Shown here one piece after another: positions 13,717-22,003 of a stretch of DNA of 64,000 bases (positions are counted from its first letter, which is position 1; each line of letters begins with the position of its first letter). The translations under genes and the position numbers were made by a program. The DNA is taken from the NCBI GenBank assembly GCA_036785325.1, contig JAXIVH010000072.1:836501-900500 (forward strand). Reading direction: 5' to 3'. Under the pieces are notes generated by a model, which saw nothing but the letters and a program-made list of their open reading frames with translations, made no database searches and had not been told where the DNA came from. The stretch is from Urophycis tenuis. Lineage: Eukaryota; Chordata; Actinopteri; Gadiformes; Phycidae.

Positions 13717-14521
13717 GAATAAGTGGTTAAAAAGTCGAACTACCACTTCTACCGTTGTTTGTCTCCCAAAGTAAACAGAGCAGTTGTGGGGTGTATCACA
13801 CGTGGCTGTGTTGTTTTAAACCAGTGGGCTAAAATGTTTACCTCTAGGTGAGGCAGTTATAAATAAGACAGCAAGGGGAGTAGTTGGAGGCTTTTGTTGT
13901 TTAAGCAAAGTGTCAATATTGATTCTTAGAACTCAGTGGCTCGCCTGGCTCCTCGTTCGGTTCCTCGGACACACAGAGGACTTACATACCAACTCTACAT
14001 AGAGCGCAGAAACGAGAGACGTTGGATTTAGTTTATCCGGGATCTGCGAGTTGATAAGCATGTCTAGTTTCTCTCGAAATTAACTACCATATCGCCTCTC
14101 TGTCTCCGTCTATATGTATAAATTCTCTTACCTCTGTCACGTAGTTGCTGTTGAGCCCAGAAGTGTGCGTGTAATCCCATCCCCTGGTGCAGGGCACCTT
14201 CTCTTTAGGGAGGGTTTCGCTGAAAACCGAGACGTTCATCGGGTATTTGAAGAGCTGACAGTGGCTGCGTTCGCTGCCATTGAGCCAGGGGATGGTGATG
14301 TTGAGGTACCCTTGCTTGGAGTAATTGCTAAGTAGGAAAGTGGAGGGCAGCAGCCTCGGGTCCGGCTTGCAGTGGTACAACTCCGGTACCAACGTGTAGA
14401 AAACGTCGCAGACAAGATTCAGCATTACCGCAAAGGTTGGGAACCAACTAAATACGACTAGCAGTCTGTTGTACTGTCCATAGCCGCCAGAGCGGGGGTA
14501 CACCTTGGTCTCATAGTCCAT
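567..14521 (-). CDS. slc22a31: SLC22-family organic ion transporter, probable slc22a31 (3' exons off window)
   Basis: A predicted 12-TM major-facilitator protein of the plasma membrane; the substrate is not deducible here. Seven exons are seen: 14132-14521, 13025-13128, 12517-12671, 1667-1835, 1273-1418, 1033-1141 and 567-781. Lengths 104, 155, 169 and 215 bp match those I recall for SLC22 exons 2, 3, 4 and 7, and the phases chain correctly. Family marks are TM1, a large glycosylated extracellular loop, EWDLVC, the VGRRRGF loop motif, PESPRWL, and VDRCGRR in the later loop. The final TM helices fall left of position 1. The symbol rests on the neighbour ankrd11, since human SLC22A31 is close to ANKRD11, and on divergence from the classic OAT/OCT sequences. 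Another SLC22 member is possible. Confidence 0.8.
1033..1141 (-). CDS. slc22a31: slc22a31 exon 6
   Basis: 109 bp, phase 1 to 2, acceptor CTCCCTCAG, donor GTGAGC. It encodes IDSVYGDDCQPEFHTVLELR and QTCVVWRNCLILSFT, corresponding to the central cytoplasmic loop and entry to TM7. Confidence 0.78.
1273..1418 (-). CDS. slc22a31: slc22a31 exon 5
   Basis: 146 bp, phase 2 to 1, acceptor GCCTCCTCAG, donor GTGAAC. It encodes CESVFPESPRWLL, STSQPVQAKRSLLMFSSRNA and LRLQDEIHPGERLLA. PESPRWL is the classic SLC22 motif after TM6. The only acceptor that keeps frame adds about five residues before PESPRWL compared with family members, so the 5' boundary is less certain than the rest. Confidence 0.7.
1667..1835 (-). 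CDS. slc22a31: slc22a31 exon 4
   Basis: 169 bp, the canonical SLC22 exon-4 length as I recall it, phase 1 to 2. It encodes LEVCDPPHRLMVSMLAGLFG, GAELLLPGVAILCHDWPILQ and AVATLPLILLLSYW (TM5-TM6). The donor chosen, GTCAGC at 1666, keeps the family length; GTGGTC three bases earlier also keeps the frame. It is separated from exon 3 by about 10.7 kb of repeats. Confidence 0.82.
1836..2308. other. slc22a31 intron 3, proximal unique-looking sequence
   Basis: Purine-rich stretch (1840-1960) followed by AT-rich sequence. No gene or recognisable element seen before the Rex3 insertion. Confidence 0.4.
2304..5310 (-). pseudogene. Rex3/RTE endonuclease-reverse transcriptase, frameshifted
   Basis: The open reading is split into frames 5310-3715, 3745-3035 and 3434-2304, so at least two frameshifts are present. 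Endonuclease motifs: LGTWNVTSLAG near the start, LLGDFNAHVGND, and STDHHLV near the end of the nuclease. RT motifs: CSNYRGIILLSLPGKVYS, EEQCGFRPGRGT, MCFVDLEKAFDRVPRG, GLRQGCPLSPILFTTFMDRI and LLFADDLVLLASS (the catalytic FADD). The protein ends with WASLLRLLPPRPDPG-type sequence. Not able to encode one intact protein. Confidence 0.88.
2320..5400 (-). mobile_element. Rex3/RTE-clade LINE with 11-bp target-site duplication
   Basis: A 3.08-kb non-LTR element on the minus strand. Perfect copies of TTGTTAAAGAT flank it at 2309-2319 and 5401-5411. The 3' end is a short (CATC/GATG) repeat at about 2320-2331, the tail type known for Rex3/RTE elements of fishes. It encodes an APE-type endonuclease and a reverse transcriptase in three frames. 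The perfect duplication suggests a fairly young insertion. It sits in slc22a31 intron 3, in the same orientation as the gene. Confidence 0.9.
5466..6820 (+). mobile_element. L2-type LINE remnant, copy 1
   Basis: The plus-strand frame 5640-6404 encodes an RT core of the fish L2 type: AAFDTVNHQTLLTTLADLGI, YVDE in place of the catalytic YxDD, IATRISECLADIS, NLGVILDNQLS, CRFALYNIRRIRPFLT, ISRLDCCNLLLVGLP and FHDLHWLPVAARI. A segment before YVDE is deleted. Downstream 3' UTR (6410-6815) matches the L2-like sequence at 9940-10005. Degenerate. Confidence 0.8.
6830..7540. other. AT-rich intronic sequence
   Basis: Includes a GCGCTAGAA-type fragment around 6960 and otherwise AT-rich sequence. No gene seen. 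Confidence 0.3.
7543..9157 (-). pseudogene. Uncharacterised CXC/HEEADT-type gene family, internally deleted copy A
   Basis: The N-terminal 199 codons (9157-8558) carry paired Cys clusters: KCLICQND, KWHKTCHAAFPNVTF and WEKCLSCQADKPRDKKCHEI. The frame then jumps at about 8456-8557 straight to the C-terminal part: IWMKAGTAKKPRFIKVHEI, LLAFHAITGRVSASQF, GIGKKTAWRVFQQD and LAEQFVCKLYD (8456-8112), then LTLHMMRVHYQARVWKQS and QLPSPINCGWH (8069 onward). The extreme C-terminus, read over a frameshift near 7860-7790, shows ICGCKETGNQ followed by CGCACAAWCNNC. This resembles the Tesmin/TSO1 CXC Cys cluster. Several hundred central codons, present in copy B, are absent. I infer a multi-copy, possibly mobile family; its function is unknown. 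Confidence 0.6.
9400..9605. repeat. 15-bp minisatellite
   Basis: About 13 units alternating CCTATCATTCAGATA and CCTATCATTCATAAA. The period is a multiple of three and stop-poor, so both strands show open frames (for example MNDRFMNDRYLND on minus). These are repeat artefacts. Confidence 0.9.
9940..10063 (+). repeat. L2-type LINE 3' end
   Basis: It ends with GTAAGTCGCTTTGGATAAAA and GCGTCTGCTAAATG, the tail shared by many teleost L2 elements. Confidence 0.75.
10571..10608. repeat. hairpin-bearing repeat end, left copy
   Basis: GGGACC...CCTGT-TTC-ACAGG...GGTCCC forms a nested hairpin. It is nearly identical (one-base indel) and inverted relative to 15392-15431, and is followed by AAAAACAAACGG. 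Probably an end of a non-autonomous element family. Confidence 0.55.
10609..11730. other. AT-rich intronic sequence without gene
   Basis: Only short stop-broken frames and small repeats. No exon or recognisable transposon protein. Confidence 0.35.
11735..11805 (+). repeat. L2-type LINE 3' end
   Basis: ACAAATGTACTTATTGTAAG then TCGCTTTGGATAAAAGTGTC: the same L2 tail as at 10000-10060. Confidence 0.7.
11881..12055. repeat. (CA)n microsatellite with CG/AA interruptions
   Basis: Imperfect CACACA tract of about 175 bases, creating long open frames on both strands that are not genes. Confidence 0.95.
12126..12365. repeat. minisatellite CTACTACCACTATTCCTCTCT
   Basis: About ten units of 20-26 bp built from CCACTATTCCTCTCTCTACA or a shorter version, within slc22a31 intron 3, close to exon 3. 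Confidence 0.9.
12517..12671 (-). CDS. slc22a31: slc22a31 exon 3 (MFS motif)
   Basis: 155 bp, the canonical SLC22 exon-3 length as I recall it, phase 2 to 1. It encodes VGRRRGFLMSVSLSSVLG, the cytoplasmic TM2-TM3 loop motif of the major facilitator superfamily, then TM3 and TM4 (VVFLLLRLAQGATLAGVLL). Donor GTAACA. Confidence 0.87.
12735..12995. repeat. interspersed repeat fragment in slc22a31 intron 2
   Basis: TATATAGTGCTTTTCAAGG and later GTTAGCACCCCTACTCTGG resemble a widespread fish repeat; the TATATAGTGCCTTTCAAGG core recurs at about 31118-31136. No coding capacity. Confidence 0.45.
13025..13128 (-). CDS. slc22a31: slc22a31 exon 2
   Basis: 104 bp, the canonical SLC22 exon-2 length as I recall it, phase 0 to 2. 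It encodes WDLVCGDYWKVPLQHICFM and TGWILGYILLGTLCD, that is TM2. Acceptor CTTGTGCAG, donor GTGAGG. Confidence 0.88.
13680..13712. repeat. (CA)n microsatellite in slc22a31 intron 1
   Basis: Uninterrupted AC dinucleotide tract; the rest of intron 1 (13129-14131) shows nothing else. Confidence 0.95.
14132..14521 (-). CDS. slc22a31: slc22a31 exon 1, TM1 and large extracellular loop
   Basis: 390 bp = 130 codons from ATG at 14519-14521 in a good context (AACATGG) to donor GTAAGAG. Residues 20-45 form TM1 (LLVVFSWFPTFAVMLNLV). The loop carries four N-glycosylation sequons at residues 66, 74, 81 and 96, and Cys residues at 51, 88 and 111. The CTRGWDY motif is typical of SLC22 just before the EWDLVC of exon 2. 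Confidence 0.88.
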
Positions 14522-14573
14522 GTTGAAAAGAGATCACTCCTGGAGCCACATAGACTGGGCTGTAATTTCAGAA

Positions 14574-14581
14574 TCATGTGA
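14574..14581. promoter_or_regulatory. M-box/E-box-like site upstream of slc22a31
   Basis: The octamer TCATGTGA, a core of MiT/TFE-family binding sites, lies 53-60 bases upstream of the slc22a31 ATG. An octamer of this kind can occur by chance; only its position is suggestive. Confidence 0.25.
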
Positions 14582-14761
14582 CACTGTAGGCATTTTTGAG
14601 GAAAAGTGGGCAACCAGCATTTTTTGAAAGTTCAAGGTGTCCCAAACAAGAATCCACCGGGGTTGCCCTTCAAATAAGGCCCCTGGTTTTCTATGTTTCC
14701 TCCTCCAAGTTAACCCCCTTCCATGGTAAATTGGATGTTAGACGCTGTTGTCTATCCTGGT

Positions 14762-14945
14762 TTAGACTTTAGCAATTAGTCACGAGAGGGTGTGGATTAT
14801 GGAAAAATAAGGAGGGCGTGATAAGTGGGGGCGTGATAAGTGATAAGTCCCTCGGCTGGCGCCTCGGGACTTATCACGCCTCTCAGCCGTTCCTTATTTT
14901 TCCATAATTCACACCGTCGAGTGGCTAATTGCTATTCTAAAACTG
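14762..14945. mobile_element. fold-back (MITE-like) palindrome upstream of slc22a31
   Basis: The left arm starts AGCAATTAGTCAC at 14771 and includes TTATGGAAAAATAAGGA. The right arm is its inverted copy, ending GGCTAATTGCT at 14933. An inner stem ATAAGTCCC/GGGACTTAT and a short loop near 14851-14861 complete a near-180-bp hairpin. The arms are about 80-90% matched by eye. It lies about 240 bases upstream of the slc22a31 start codon. Confidence 0.75.
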
Positions 14946-16318
14946 TTACCAACGCGGCAATATGAAAAATCATGTAGCAATAAAAACGCTTCCGTTTCAC
15001 TAATAATTCACTAGATGCGCAACAAAGTAGTTCCCAGATACGAGGAAGTAGTTCCCGGCCAGGTTGCAGAAACAACACGTCGCTTGCAAGCAACCACTTT
15101 ATTTTTAACAGCCCCTTTCCACAAGCAGTTTATCGACCATAGTTAGTCCACCCAACAAATCGAAGTTAACTTTCCATTCCATAACAAAGCAGAAAAAAGC
15201 CGGTTCCGAGTTTCTTTATTGTCGTCGTCGTTGCTATGCGCGGAGTGATGCGGTGAAGCGGTCAGCAGCAGCGTTGGATGGGGACAGGTGTACTTTATCG
15301 TCTCATAAAGCACACCTACCAGCCAATCAGAATCAAGCATTGGGACTAACAGTTTTAGAATCATAGTTAGGGCACTTCCCAATGTTCCATAATTAGGGAC
15401 CGAGCCTGTGAAACAGGACGAAGGTCCCTTTTTGTGTTTGGTATCATTTTAAAGGCGACATTTGTAGCTTTAATTCAAATCCAATTATGAACCTTTCTGA
15501 CATACATGGAGGTCACTAAAGTTATTAATTATTAGTTATTATTAGTTATTTTCTTTGTTTTAGCCCTGCTGTACCTAGAAACACCAGAGACACAAAAAAC
15601 AGATGCAGTGCAATACTGACTTGCCTATGGAGTTTCAGAAAATGTATAATATCACCATATTATTACAATCTTGGGGATTACTGTGAGCCTGACTGCGAGT
15701 TACTGCAGACAAGAGGCCAACACACATGCTGACAGCTTTCATTACTTTATTGGTATCCATCTAAGGTAACAAACACTTATTTTTTATTTGATTAATGTGT
15801 TTATGTAAATCAATTAAGTTATTTGAAATCAAAGAATTCCATAGATTAAAGATAGCTAGGTAGATAGATTTGAGCTATTTTCTAATTACTAGCTAGCTAT
15901 TGTGAATTCTAGGAATTCATTGATTTCATTACCAGTCTATAGCTTACTTATCGCCTACTTAACCCAAGTTCATTCAACTTTGTTCTTTATGTAACTAATA
16001 TTTTAATATTTATCTTCATTAAATTACCAATGTTTTATTGTTTCACCCTTTGTAATTCTTCAAAATCTCTGAAATTAAAAGTTTTTTACACTTCCATATT
16101 CCAGGTATTCCTCATAAAACACGTTTGTGTAAGGACATTTGAATTTTAGTTAGCCAACTACAAAATTATGGAGGTAGTAATGTTTGTACTCTGTTAGCTA
16201 GCTTACTACTGCTAGCTCTGTTAGCTAGCTTATTGCTAACTGTATTTCGTTGTCCCTGTACTTGTACTCTGCACAATGACAATAAAGTTGAACCTAATCT
16301 AATCTAGTTTACTAAAAT
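14946..16318. other. intergenic region with repeat pieces
   Basis: Holds the inverted hairpin repeat at 15392-15431, an AT-rich stretch, and at about 16250-16310 a LINE-like tail (GACAATAAAGTTGAACCTAA). A short frame near 15665-15725 (GDYCEPDCELLQTRGQ) could be an upstream fragment of copy B but is not convincing. Confidence 0.4.
15392..15431. repeat. hairpin-bearing repeat end, right copy
   Basis: Inverted near-copy of 10571-10608, with the same GGGACC/GGTCCC and CCTGT/ACAGG nested stems. Confidence 0.55.
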
Positions 16319-16361
16319 AGCTAACATTACACTAGCTTACTAAGCTAGTGCAATGTTAGCT
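16319..16361. repeat. near-perfect palindrome
   Basis: Arms AGCTAACATTACACTAGCTT and its inverse match at 20 of 21 bases around one central base. A third related arm follows at 16369-16390. Confidence 0.8.
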
Positions 16362-16452
16362 GGCTTAGTAAGCTAGCTAACATTACACTATCTTAGTAAA
16401 CTAGCATTAGTAAACCAGTGAAATCTCACCTGAAATAACAAGCATTGGTTAC

Positions 16453-17463
16453 ATGCCTATCATCCAGGCACCTGCTCACGACCTAGATACACTGAATACG
16501 GTTGTGCTTGGATGCAAACACGTAGCCAGAGAACTAGGGCAACATCACATAGTCATCACAGTAGATGAGGCATTGTACTGTAAGTTGATGGAGCTGAAGT
16601 GGGCAAATGCCGACTACATGGATTGCCTCATCGTCAGATTAGGTGGCCTTCATATGGCCTTGCAATGAAATTCATGGCAGTCCTTGGCAAGCACATCCAA
16701 TCATCTGGACTGTTAGAAGCATGGGTTGAGAGCAATCTACTTGGCCCCAACACTGCCCAAGTTTATTTATTTATTTATTTATAACAAGGGAATCAGAGCC
16801 CACAAAATCACTCTCCAATCCATGTGGAGGATGCTTATTCCTGAGCTGCTTAGCTTCCTGGGAGACAGGAATCCAGACCTCAAAGAGCAATTGGAGAAGA
16901 CCAAGACCGGCCCTGCAGAAGATCTTGTGACGTTGCTTACTTCCAAAGAGTTTGAAGCCGCCACAGAAGCCTACTTTTCAGCCAATGACAACCCAAACTT
17001 CAAATTTTGGTGGGGCTACATGCAGATGGTCCACATCCATTTGTTGTTTTTTTGCGCTCAGAGAGATGGGATCTGGGACCTACACCTTTATGCATTCCAG
17101 TGAATGTTACCTTACTTAATGTGGTGCAATCATACCAACTATGCTCGCTGGGGGACCATTTACCTAAATGAGATGCACCAACTTCCACAGCAAGTCAAGA
17201 GGGAGTATGATGCAGGAAACTTTGTGGTCAAACGTTCATCACAATGTTTCAACCAAGTGGACCCAGATCAAAGTCAGGAGTGGCTAGGCTGTATTGGCCA
17301 AAAGGGAGCATCTTCAGCCCTCAGTCGGTGGGCTCTGTCTTTCAACCTCCGAAGTGATCTTGCCCATGACACCAAGGTGGCCTTGGGTCTGGGAACTGGT
17401 GACGACTGCATCCACAATGAAACCACTGTAGGAGCCATTTGTATGTGTATGTTTTTTGTTTGA
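16453..17463 (+). pseudogene. Uncharacterised CXC/HEEADT-type gene family, copy B, 5' part
   Basis: Broken frames read VVLGCKHVARELGQHHIVIT, DEALYCKLMELKWANADYMD, MWRMLIPELLSFLGDRNPDL, LHLYAFQ, HTNYARWGTIYLNEMHQLPQ, SSQCFNQVDPDQSQEWLGCI and FNLRSDLAHDTKVALGLGTG, with frameshifts and stops (for example near 16667 and 17103) and a short insertion near 16765. This central section is absent from copy A at 7543-9157. A possible donor follows NETT at 17427. The gene is then interrupted by the hAT element at 17568. Inactive; function unknown. Confidence 0.6.
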
Positions 17464-17884
17464 CCACTAGGGTGTAGTATTTTGGTTTTTGGTCTAATTG
17501 GTAACCACCCAGCACCAGGTGTACTTAACAGAATTGAAATCAGTTTGAGGGAAATGGTGGTGGGGAGCAGAGGCGGACTTACCATTAGGCAAACACAGGC
17601 AATTACCTGGGGCCCCGAGTTCTACAGGGGCCCCCAAATGTCTCAATAAAAGCATATTCTTACATTTTTCAAAATTATGTTCTATTATTAAAACACTACC
17701 TATTGTTTTAGCCTTGAATTACGCATTAAAACGCATCAAAATGCGTAATCTATCATGACCGTTTCGACTGCTCCCCCCTCACTTCTCATGCAGTGGACTA
17801 TTCCACATTACTGCGCATGTGCATACCAGACTCCAGAAGACCGAAGCAAAACAAACTTGGTGGCGCGATTTAGAGGGAGAGAAG

Positions 17885-18121
17885 ATGAAGCGGAATTATC
17901 CCAGTGGAGCAGAGAAGAGGAAAAGGTGTGAGGAAAACAAACAGTTTTTATCAAAACTACCCAAGGTTTCGACCTTTTTCACGGCGGCAACTCCAAACGT
18001 TCACAATAATCCCCAGCAAGACACAGACGCTGTTGCCAGTAGCAACAGCAGCAGAGCTGTCAGTGTCAGTTTAGGAGAAGTGGAAAGTCATGCACCACCT
18101 GACGCTTTTCATGACGAAGAT
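17885..18121 (+). pseudogene. hAT transposase exon 1
   Basis: ATG at 17885 opens MKRNYPSGAEKRKRCEENK and QFLSKLPKVSTFFTAATPN, a start typical of ZMYM1-like hAT transposases, and ends at donor GAT|GTGAGT. The continuation is broken by the nested Harbinger. Confidence 0.7.
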
Positions 18122-18273
18122 GTGAGTATTAAATTGTTACTGTAGTAGAGCACGGTGTTTTCCTTAGTTGACTTTTACATTGTTTTATTTATTAATGATT
18201 TTATATTGTTTTATGTATTTGTAAAATTGTAGCTTTTTGGTGTCATTTATTTGACGTAAGGTGCATTATAAAG

Positions 18274-18289
18274 CTCATCATCATCATCA

Positions 18290-18346
<57 letters not shown>
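18274..18346. repeat. (ATC/ATT)n trinucleotide repeat
   Basis: CATCAT changing to TATTATTATT over about 73 bases within the hAT intron. Confidence 0.95.
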
Positions 18347-18348
<2 letters not shown>

Positions 18349-18975
18349 AATGCTAACAATAACAACAATAATGATAACAATATATGATTTAATGGCTTTA
18401 TCAGGTAACTGAAAGGTTTATCAAAATGAATCATTTGATGATAAATATTATTCACTGGACAGGGGGATTTATAAAAACTCATATGCAGGTCAGATAACTG
18501 ATTTCAAAAGCAGAACTAAGTGGCCTGAATTACAAACTCACCTTTTGTCAAAATTGACCTAAAGTACAGTACTTGAGGAAATGTATTATGTTATGTTATC
18601 AGGTACAATATTAACACTGTCTTATTTGTTGATTCTCAGAATGAGACAGTAGTCTTTTTTCCATCCAATATAAAGTCGCTTTAAAATAATGCGCATTACA
18701 AAGTTGATGCGACACATGTGATGGAAAAGCGGTTAAGTCGCTTCAACGCTAGCTTTGTCGACTTAATTTATGTCGCTGTTCAGAGGTGGATTGGCGAGAG
18801 ATAATTCGACATAAATCAGATGGAAAACGGTTAAAGCGACGTAGGAAGTTCGCACATGCGCAGTGCTGTGTTATTATATGCGCGAGAATTCGAATGTTGT
18901 GATTTTGTGTCTCACATTACATAATTTACCTCAGTGAGTGTCACTCATCGGTTTTGCAGAGACTAGTAGCCTACA

Positions 18976-19098
18976 ATGGAGAGACAACGCTGGTCGAGAG
19001 CGGAAACCCTGACTTTTATAAGAGTTTTGGGGGATTTGGATGCGCTGTCAGCCCTCGATGGGAAGAGACAGCGTAATTGCGCCGTACACCTGTGTAGG
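18976..19098 (+). pseudogene. Harbinger Myb/SANT-like protein, first exon remnant
   Basis: ATG at 18976 opens MERQRWSRAETLTFIRVLGD and LDALSALDGKRQRN. A Trp-rich trihelix/SANT-like start is the usual partner of Harbinger transposases. Truncated. Confidence 0.55.
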
Positions 19099-19309
19099 TA
19101 GTAATAGTAAATGTTGGAGTGTTAATCTGAGCACATACTGTATGGTCCCACTTGATTTCAGTGTTATAATAACGATGTGAATATAATTGTATTTGTAAAG
19201 CAAATGGACAGGGATTGGATGGCATAATAAATAAATCACGCCTATCTGGGGAATGCGATGACATACATCATTCCTATAGGCTATTTGTTGGGCCTCCTCT
19301 GCCGATGGA

Positions 19310-19782
19310 AATTTAATGAATCGGTGTACCACTGAAGACAACACTCGGCACAAGCTGTACACACATTTGTGAACAGTAGTGATGCTGACACCGAACTTCC
19401 CGGCTACGACTCGGTATTCGCTACAGCTACCTAACTTGTACAGTGCTATGGCCACCCGTTTATCTGTAGATACAGCTGTTCTCCTGCTTGTTGGGTCTGG
19501 CCTCATATGTGGCTCTACAAGAACACATAACTCTTGAAACAAAGTTTTGTTCACACGGAAATAAGTCATAAACTGACGGTCAGTAAAGGATGACACGTCC
19601 ACCTCCCACCATAAACTACTCCTTTGGTGCTGCCAGATTACAGGCGATCTGCGACTGCGACGAGTCATCAGGACAGTCATTACGTTCGCGAGTCGCATTC
19701 TCCGGGTCACCATCCTTCGTCTGATGACAATTATAGCGGATATTATATTAATGATTAAAAACACGACACGTATGTTCTCCAT
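19310..19782 (-). pseudogene. Harbinger transposase N-terminal remnant (HARBI1-like)
   Basis: It encodes SSFTDRQFMTYFRVNKTLF, QELCVLVEPHMRPD, TDKRVAIALYKLGSCSEYRV and FGVSITTVHKCVYSLCRVL, the helix-turn-helix region of HARBI1-type proteins. The DDE catalytic domain is absent, so it cannot be an active nuclease. Confidence 0.75.
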
Positions 19783-19964
19783 TTTGTTTAGTTGAACCGG
19801 TAACCAAGGCTATTCTCACGCGCGATAAAGTCTATTTTGCCTTTGACACAAACGTTCTAAAAGAGCGACGCAGTGGATGGAAAATGGTTTTGGTGCGTGT
19901 AGTGTCGCTTTAAATTAAATCGACATTGGGCATAAGTCGCTTCAGAATTGGATGGAAAAAGGAC

Positions 19965-20545
19965 TTGTGATTGATGCAGTGGAAAGACAGTCTAGCTATG
20001 AGACTGAGAATGAGGAAGAGTTGGAAGGTGAGACTCCATCACTCACACAGAAACTTGGTCACTGTTCCCCACTTGGAGATGATCCAGCACTCTGGCCTAA
20101 ACAGCTTTCAGACAATGAGCGCTGCTCAATAGTACAGAAAGGTCCTGTTCAGGTCAAGGACAGAATTTTTCCAAGGAGTCAAGAGAGCCGCAGATTTACA
20201 CATAACTACTACTATATGCAAATGAAGAATGGTGAAAAGATCTGCAGGTCCTGGCTGGTTTACAGTGAAAGTAAGGATAGAGTTGTCTGCTTTTGTTGTC
20301 GCCTGTTTGGTAACAGGAGTACTCAGCTAAGTGAGGATGGGGTTAGTGACTGGAAAAATCTCTCAGTCACCCTCAAACAACACGAGAAGTCCACTGATCA
20401 TATTATCAACATGGAAAAGTGGCACACTCTAATACAAAAGCTTCAAACCAAAACTGCGATTGATCAGGTTAACCAAAATTTATTCACTCTAGAAGTAAAC
20501 CGCTGGAGAGAAGTATTAACAAGATTGATTGCAATAGTGCAGTGG
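19965..20545 (+). pseudogene. hAT transposase, TTF-type zinc-finger part
   Basis: It reads LWPKQLSDNERCSIVQKGP, RRFTHNYYYMQMKNGEKICR, SWLVYSESKDRVVCFCCRLF and GVSDWKNLSVTLKQHEKS, the ZMYM/TTF finger region, up to EVNRWREVLTRLIAIVQ. There the reading is cut by the second hAT. Confidence 0.75.
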
Positions 20546-22003
20546 TTCTCAAACTTTTTTCGTCATTCCCCACTTTGAACAAGTGGGGATTTTCAAGCCC
20601 CACTTGCCCCGGGGCCCCAACAAAAATCTTGACGAATTACTTCAAATTATTTAAATTTATTGAAATTACTAGCAAGTATATCAGTCATATTTGATACTGA
20701 ATCAAAATCAAAAACAACAAATAACACAAAGTTCAAAATGAGAAAATAAAAGTGCAGTTGTGCCATCATAACTTCATTTGCAAAAACATAAACAAGAGAA
20801 CTTTCCCTGCATTAGTGGCTGCAGTGTGCCTGTTTTGCACTGCACAAATTCAAAAAGAGAAAATAAAAGTGCAGTTGTGCCATCATAACTTAATTTGCAA
20901 TCTGTGCAAAAAACAAAAACATAAACAAGTGAACTTTCCCTGCATTAGTGGCTGCAGTGTGCCTGTTTTGCACTGCACATCCTTTCAAAACGGGGTTGCA
21001 GGCTGGAAACTGCCACTCTCAAATCATGCTCAATGTTGAGCTGGGATCTGTACTTGGTTTTTAGAGAAGCAACAGCTGAAAAGCCCATCTCGCAGAGATA
21101 TGAAGTGGCAAAGGGAAGAAGGATGTTAAAAGATTTCACTCCGATGAGGGGATATTCCCTTTCAACTCCAATCCAGAACTCACTAAGCGTGTGAGCTGTA
21201 AACCTCAGCCTCAGGGTGGAGTCAGAGGTCATGTCAATGAATTGGTCCTCTTCAGCCTGGCTCAAATCAAAAGGAACTGCAGATAGAATAAAAAATAGGA
21301 TTACTTTATTTCTCATTGCATAATAAACATGAAGAAATCTGTCTATTTCAGTTAGTAAGTATATACAACATAACTAAAATATATGATTATGATCAATAAA
21401 ATCTTAAAATACCAACCTGCTGCACTGAATGGATCCATAACCCAGGCATACTTAGCACTGTTGTTCGGGAAGTATTTCTGAAACATTTCGCTCAGAGAAG
21501 AGATGTGCTGCTTTATACACGGGATTACTGTGGTGGCTCCAGTGGGAATGGTTTCAGCAACTTCACTCAGGTTCTCAAAGACATCTACATTTTGTTGATC
21601 GAGGCGTCTGCCCCATGCCTCGAGTTTTCGGGAGAATGCAGTGATCTTGTCTGCCAGGTGAGGTAGGTGCTTGTCTTTGCCTTGTAGCTGAAGATTTAAC
21701 TCATTCAGCTTGCAAAACACATCGCTGAGATAGGCCAGCTTCAACAGAAATTGTTCATCGCTGAATTTGCTTGCAGCCTCGTACATGCGCTCCTCCTCCA
21801 AAAAAAGCCGAATCTCCACTCTCAGCTCAAAGACGCGCGACAACACTTTGCCCCTGGAGAGCCACCTTGCTTCGCTGTGAAACAGCACAGATGTATGATC
21901 AGCTCCCATCTCCTCGCAAAGTGCAGAGAGCAGTCGCGCTTTCAGGGGTCGGGTTTTGATGAAATTTACAATGCCCACAACCTCTGTTAAAACTTGTTTA
22001 GTT
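20546..22003 (-). mobile_element. second, truncated hAT (Charlie/SCAND3-like) nested in the first
   Basis: It begins with CAGTGGTTCTCAAACTTTTT, a standard hAT terminus, at 20541-20560. Minus-strand transposase pieces (about 22000-21420 and 21290-20960) read LCEEMGADHTSVLFHSEARW, LSRGKVLSRVFELRVE, YLSDVFCKLNELNLQLQG and SYLCEMGFSAVASLKTKYRS. The opposite terminus is missing, and part of the host hAT gene is lost at this junction. A tandem duplication of about 115 bp lies at about 20744-20980. Confidence 0.75.

Larger units (their letters stand above)
18652..19964. mobile_element. PIF/Harbinger element, internally deleted
   Basis: The termini GTCTTTTTTCCATCCAAT and, inverted, GTCCTTTTTCCATCCAAT match. 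A three-base target duplication is not clear at this junction. It holds the beginnings of both Harbinger genes facing each other: a transposase start on minus (19782 downward) and a Myb/SANT-like protein start on plus (18976 onward). The central parts, including the DDE nuclease, are missing. Confidence 0.8.

Noticed and set aside
19048..19782. A domesticated HARBI1 gene
   Set aside because: Only the HTH start is present; the DDE part is missing and it lies between Harbinger termini.
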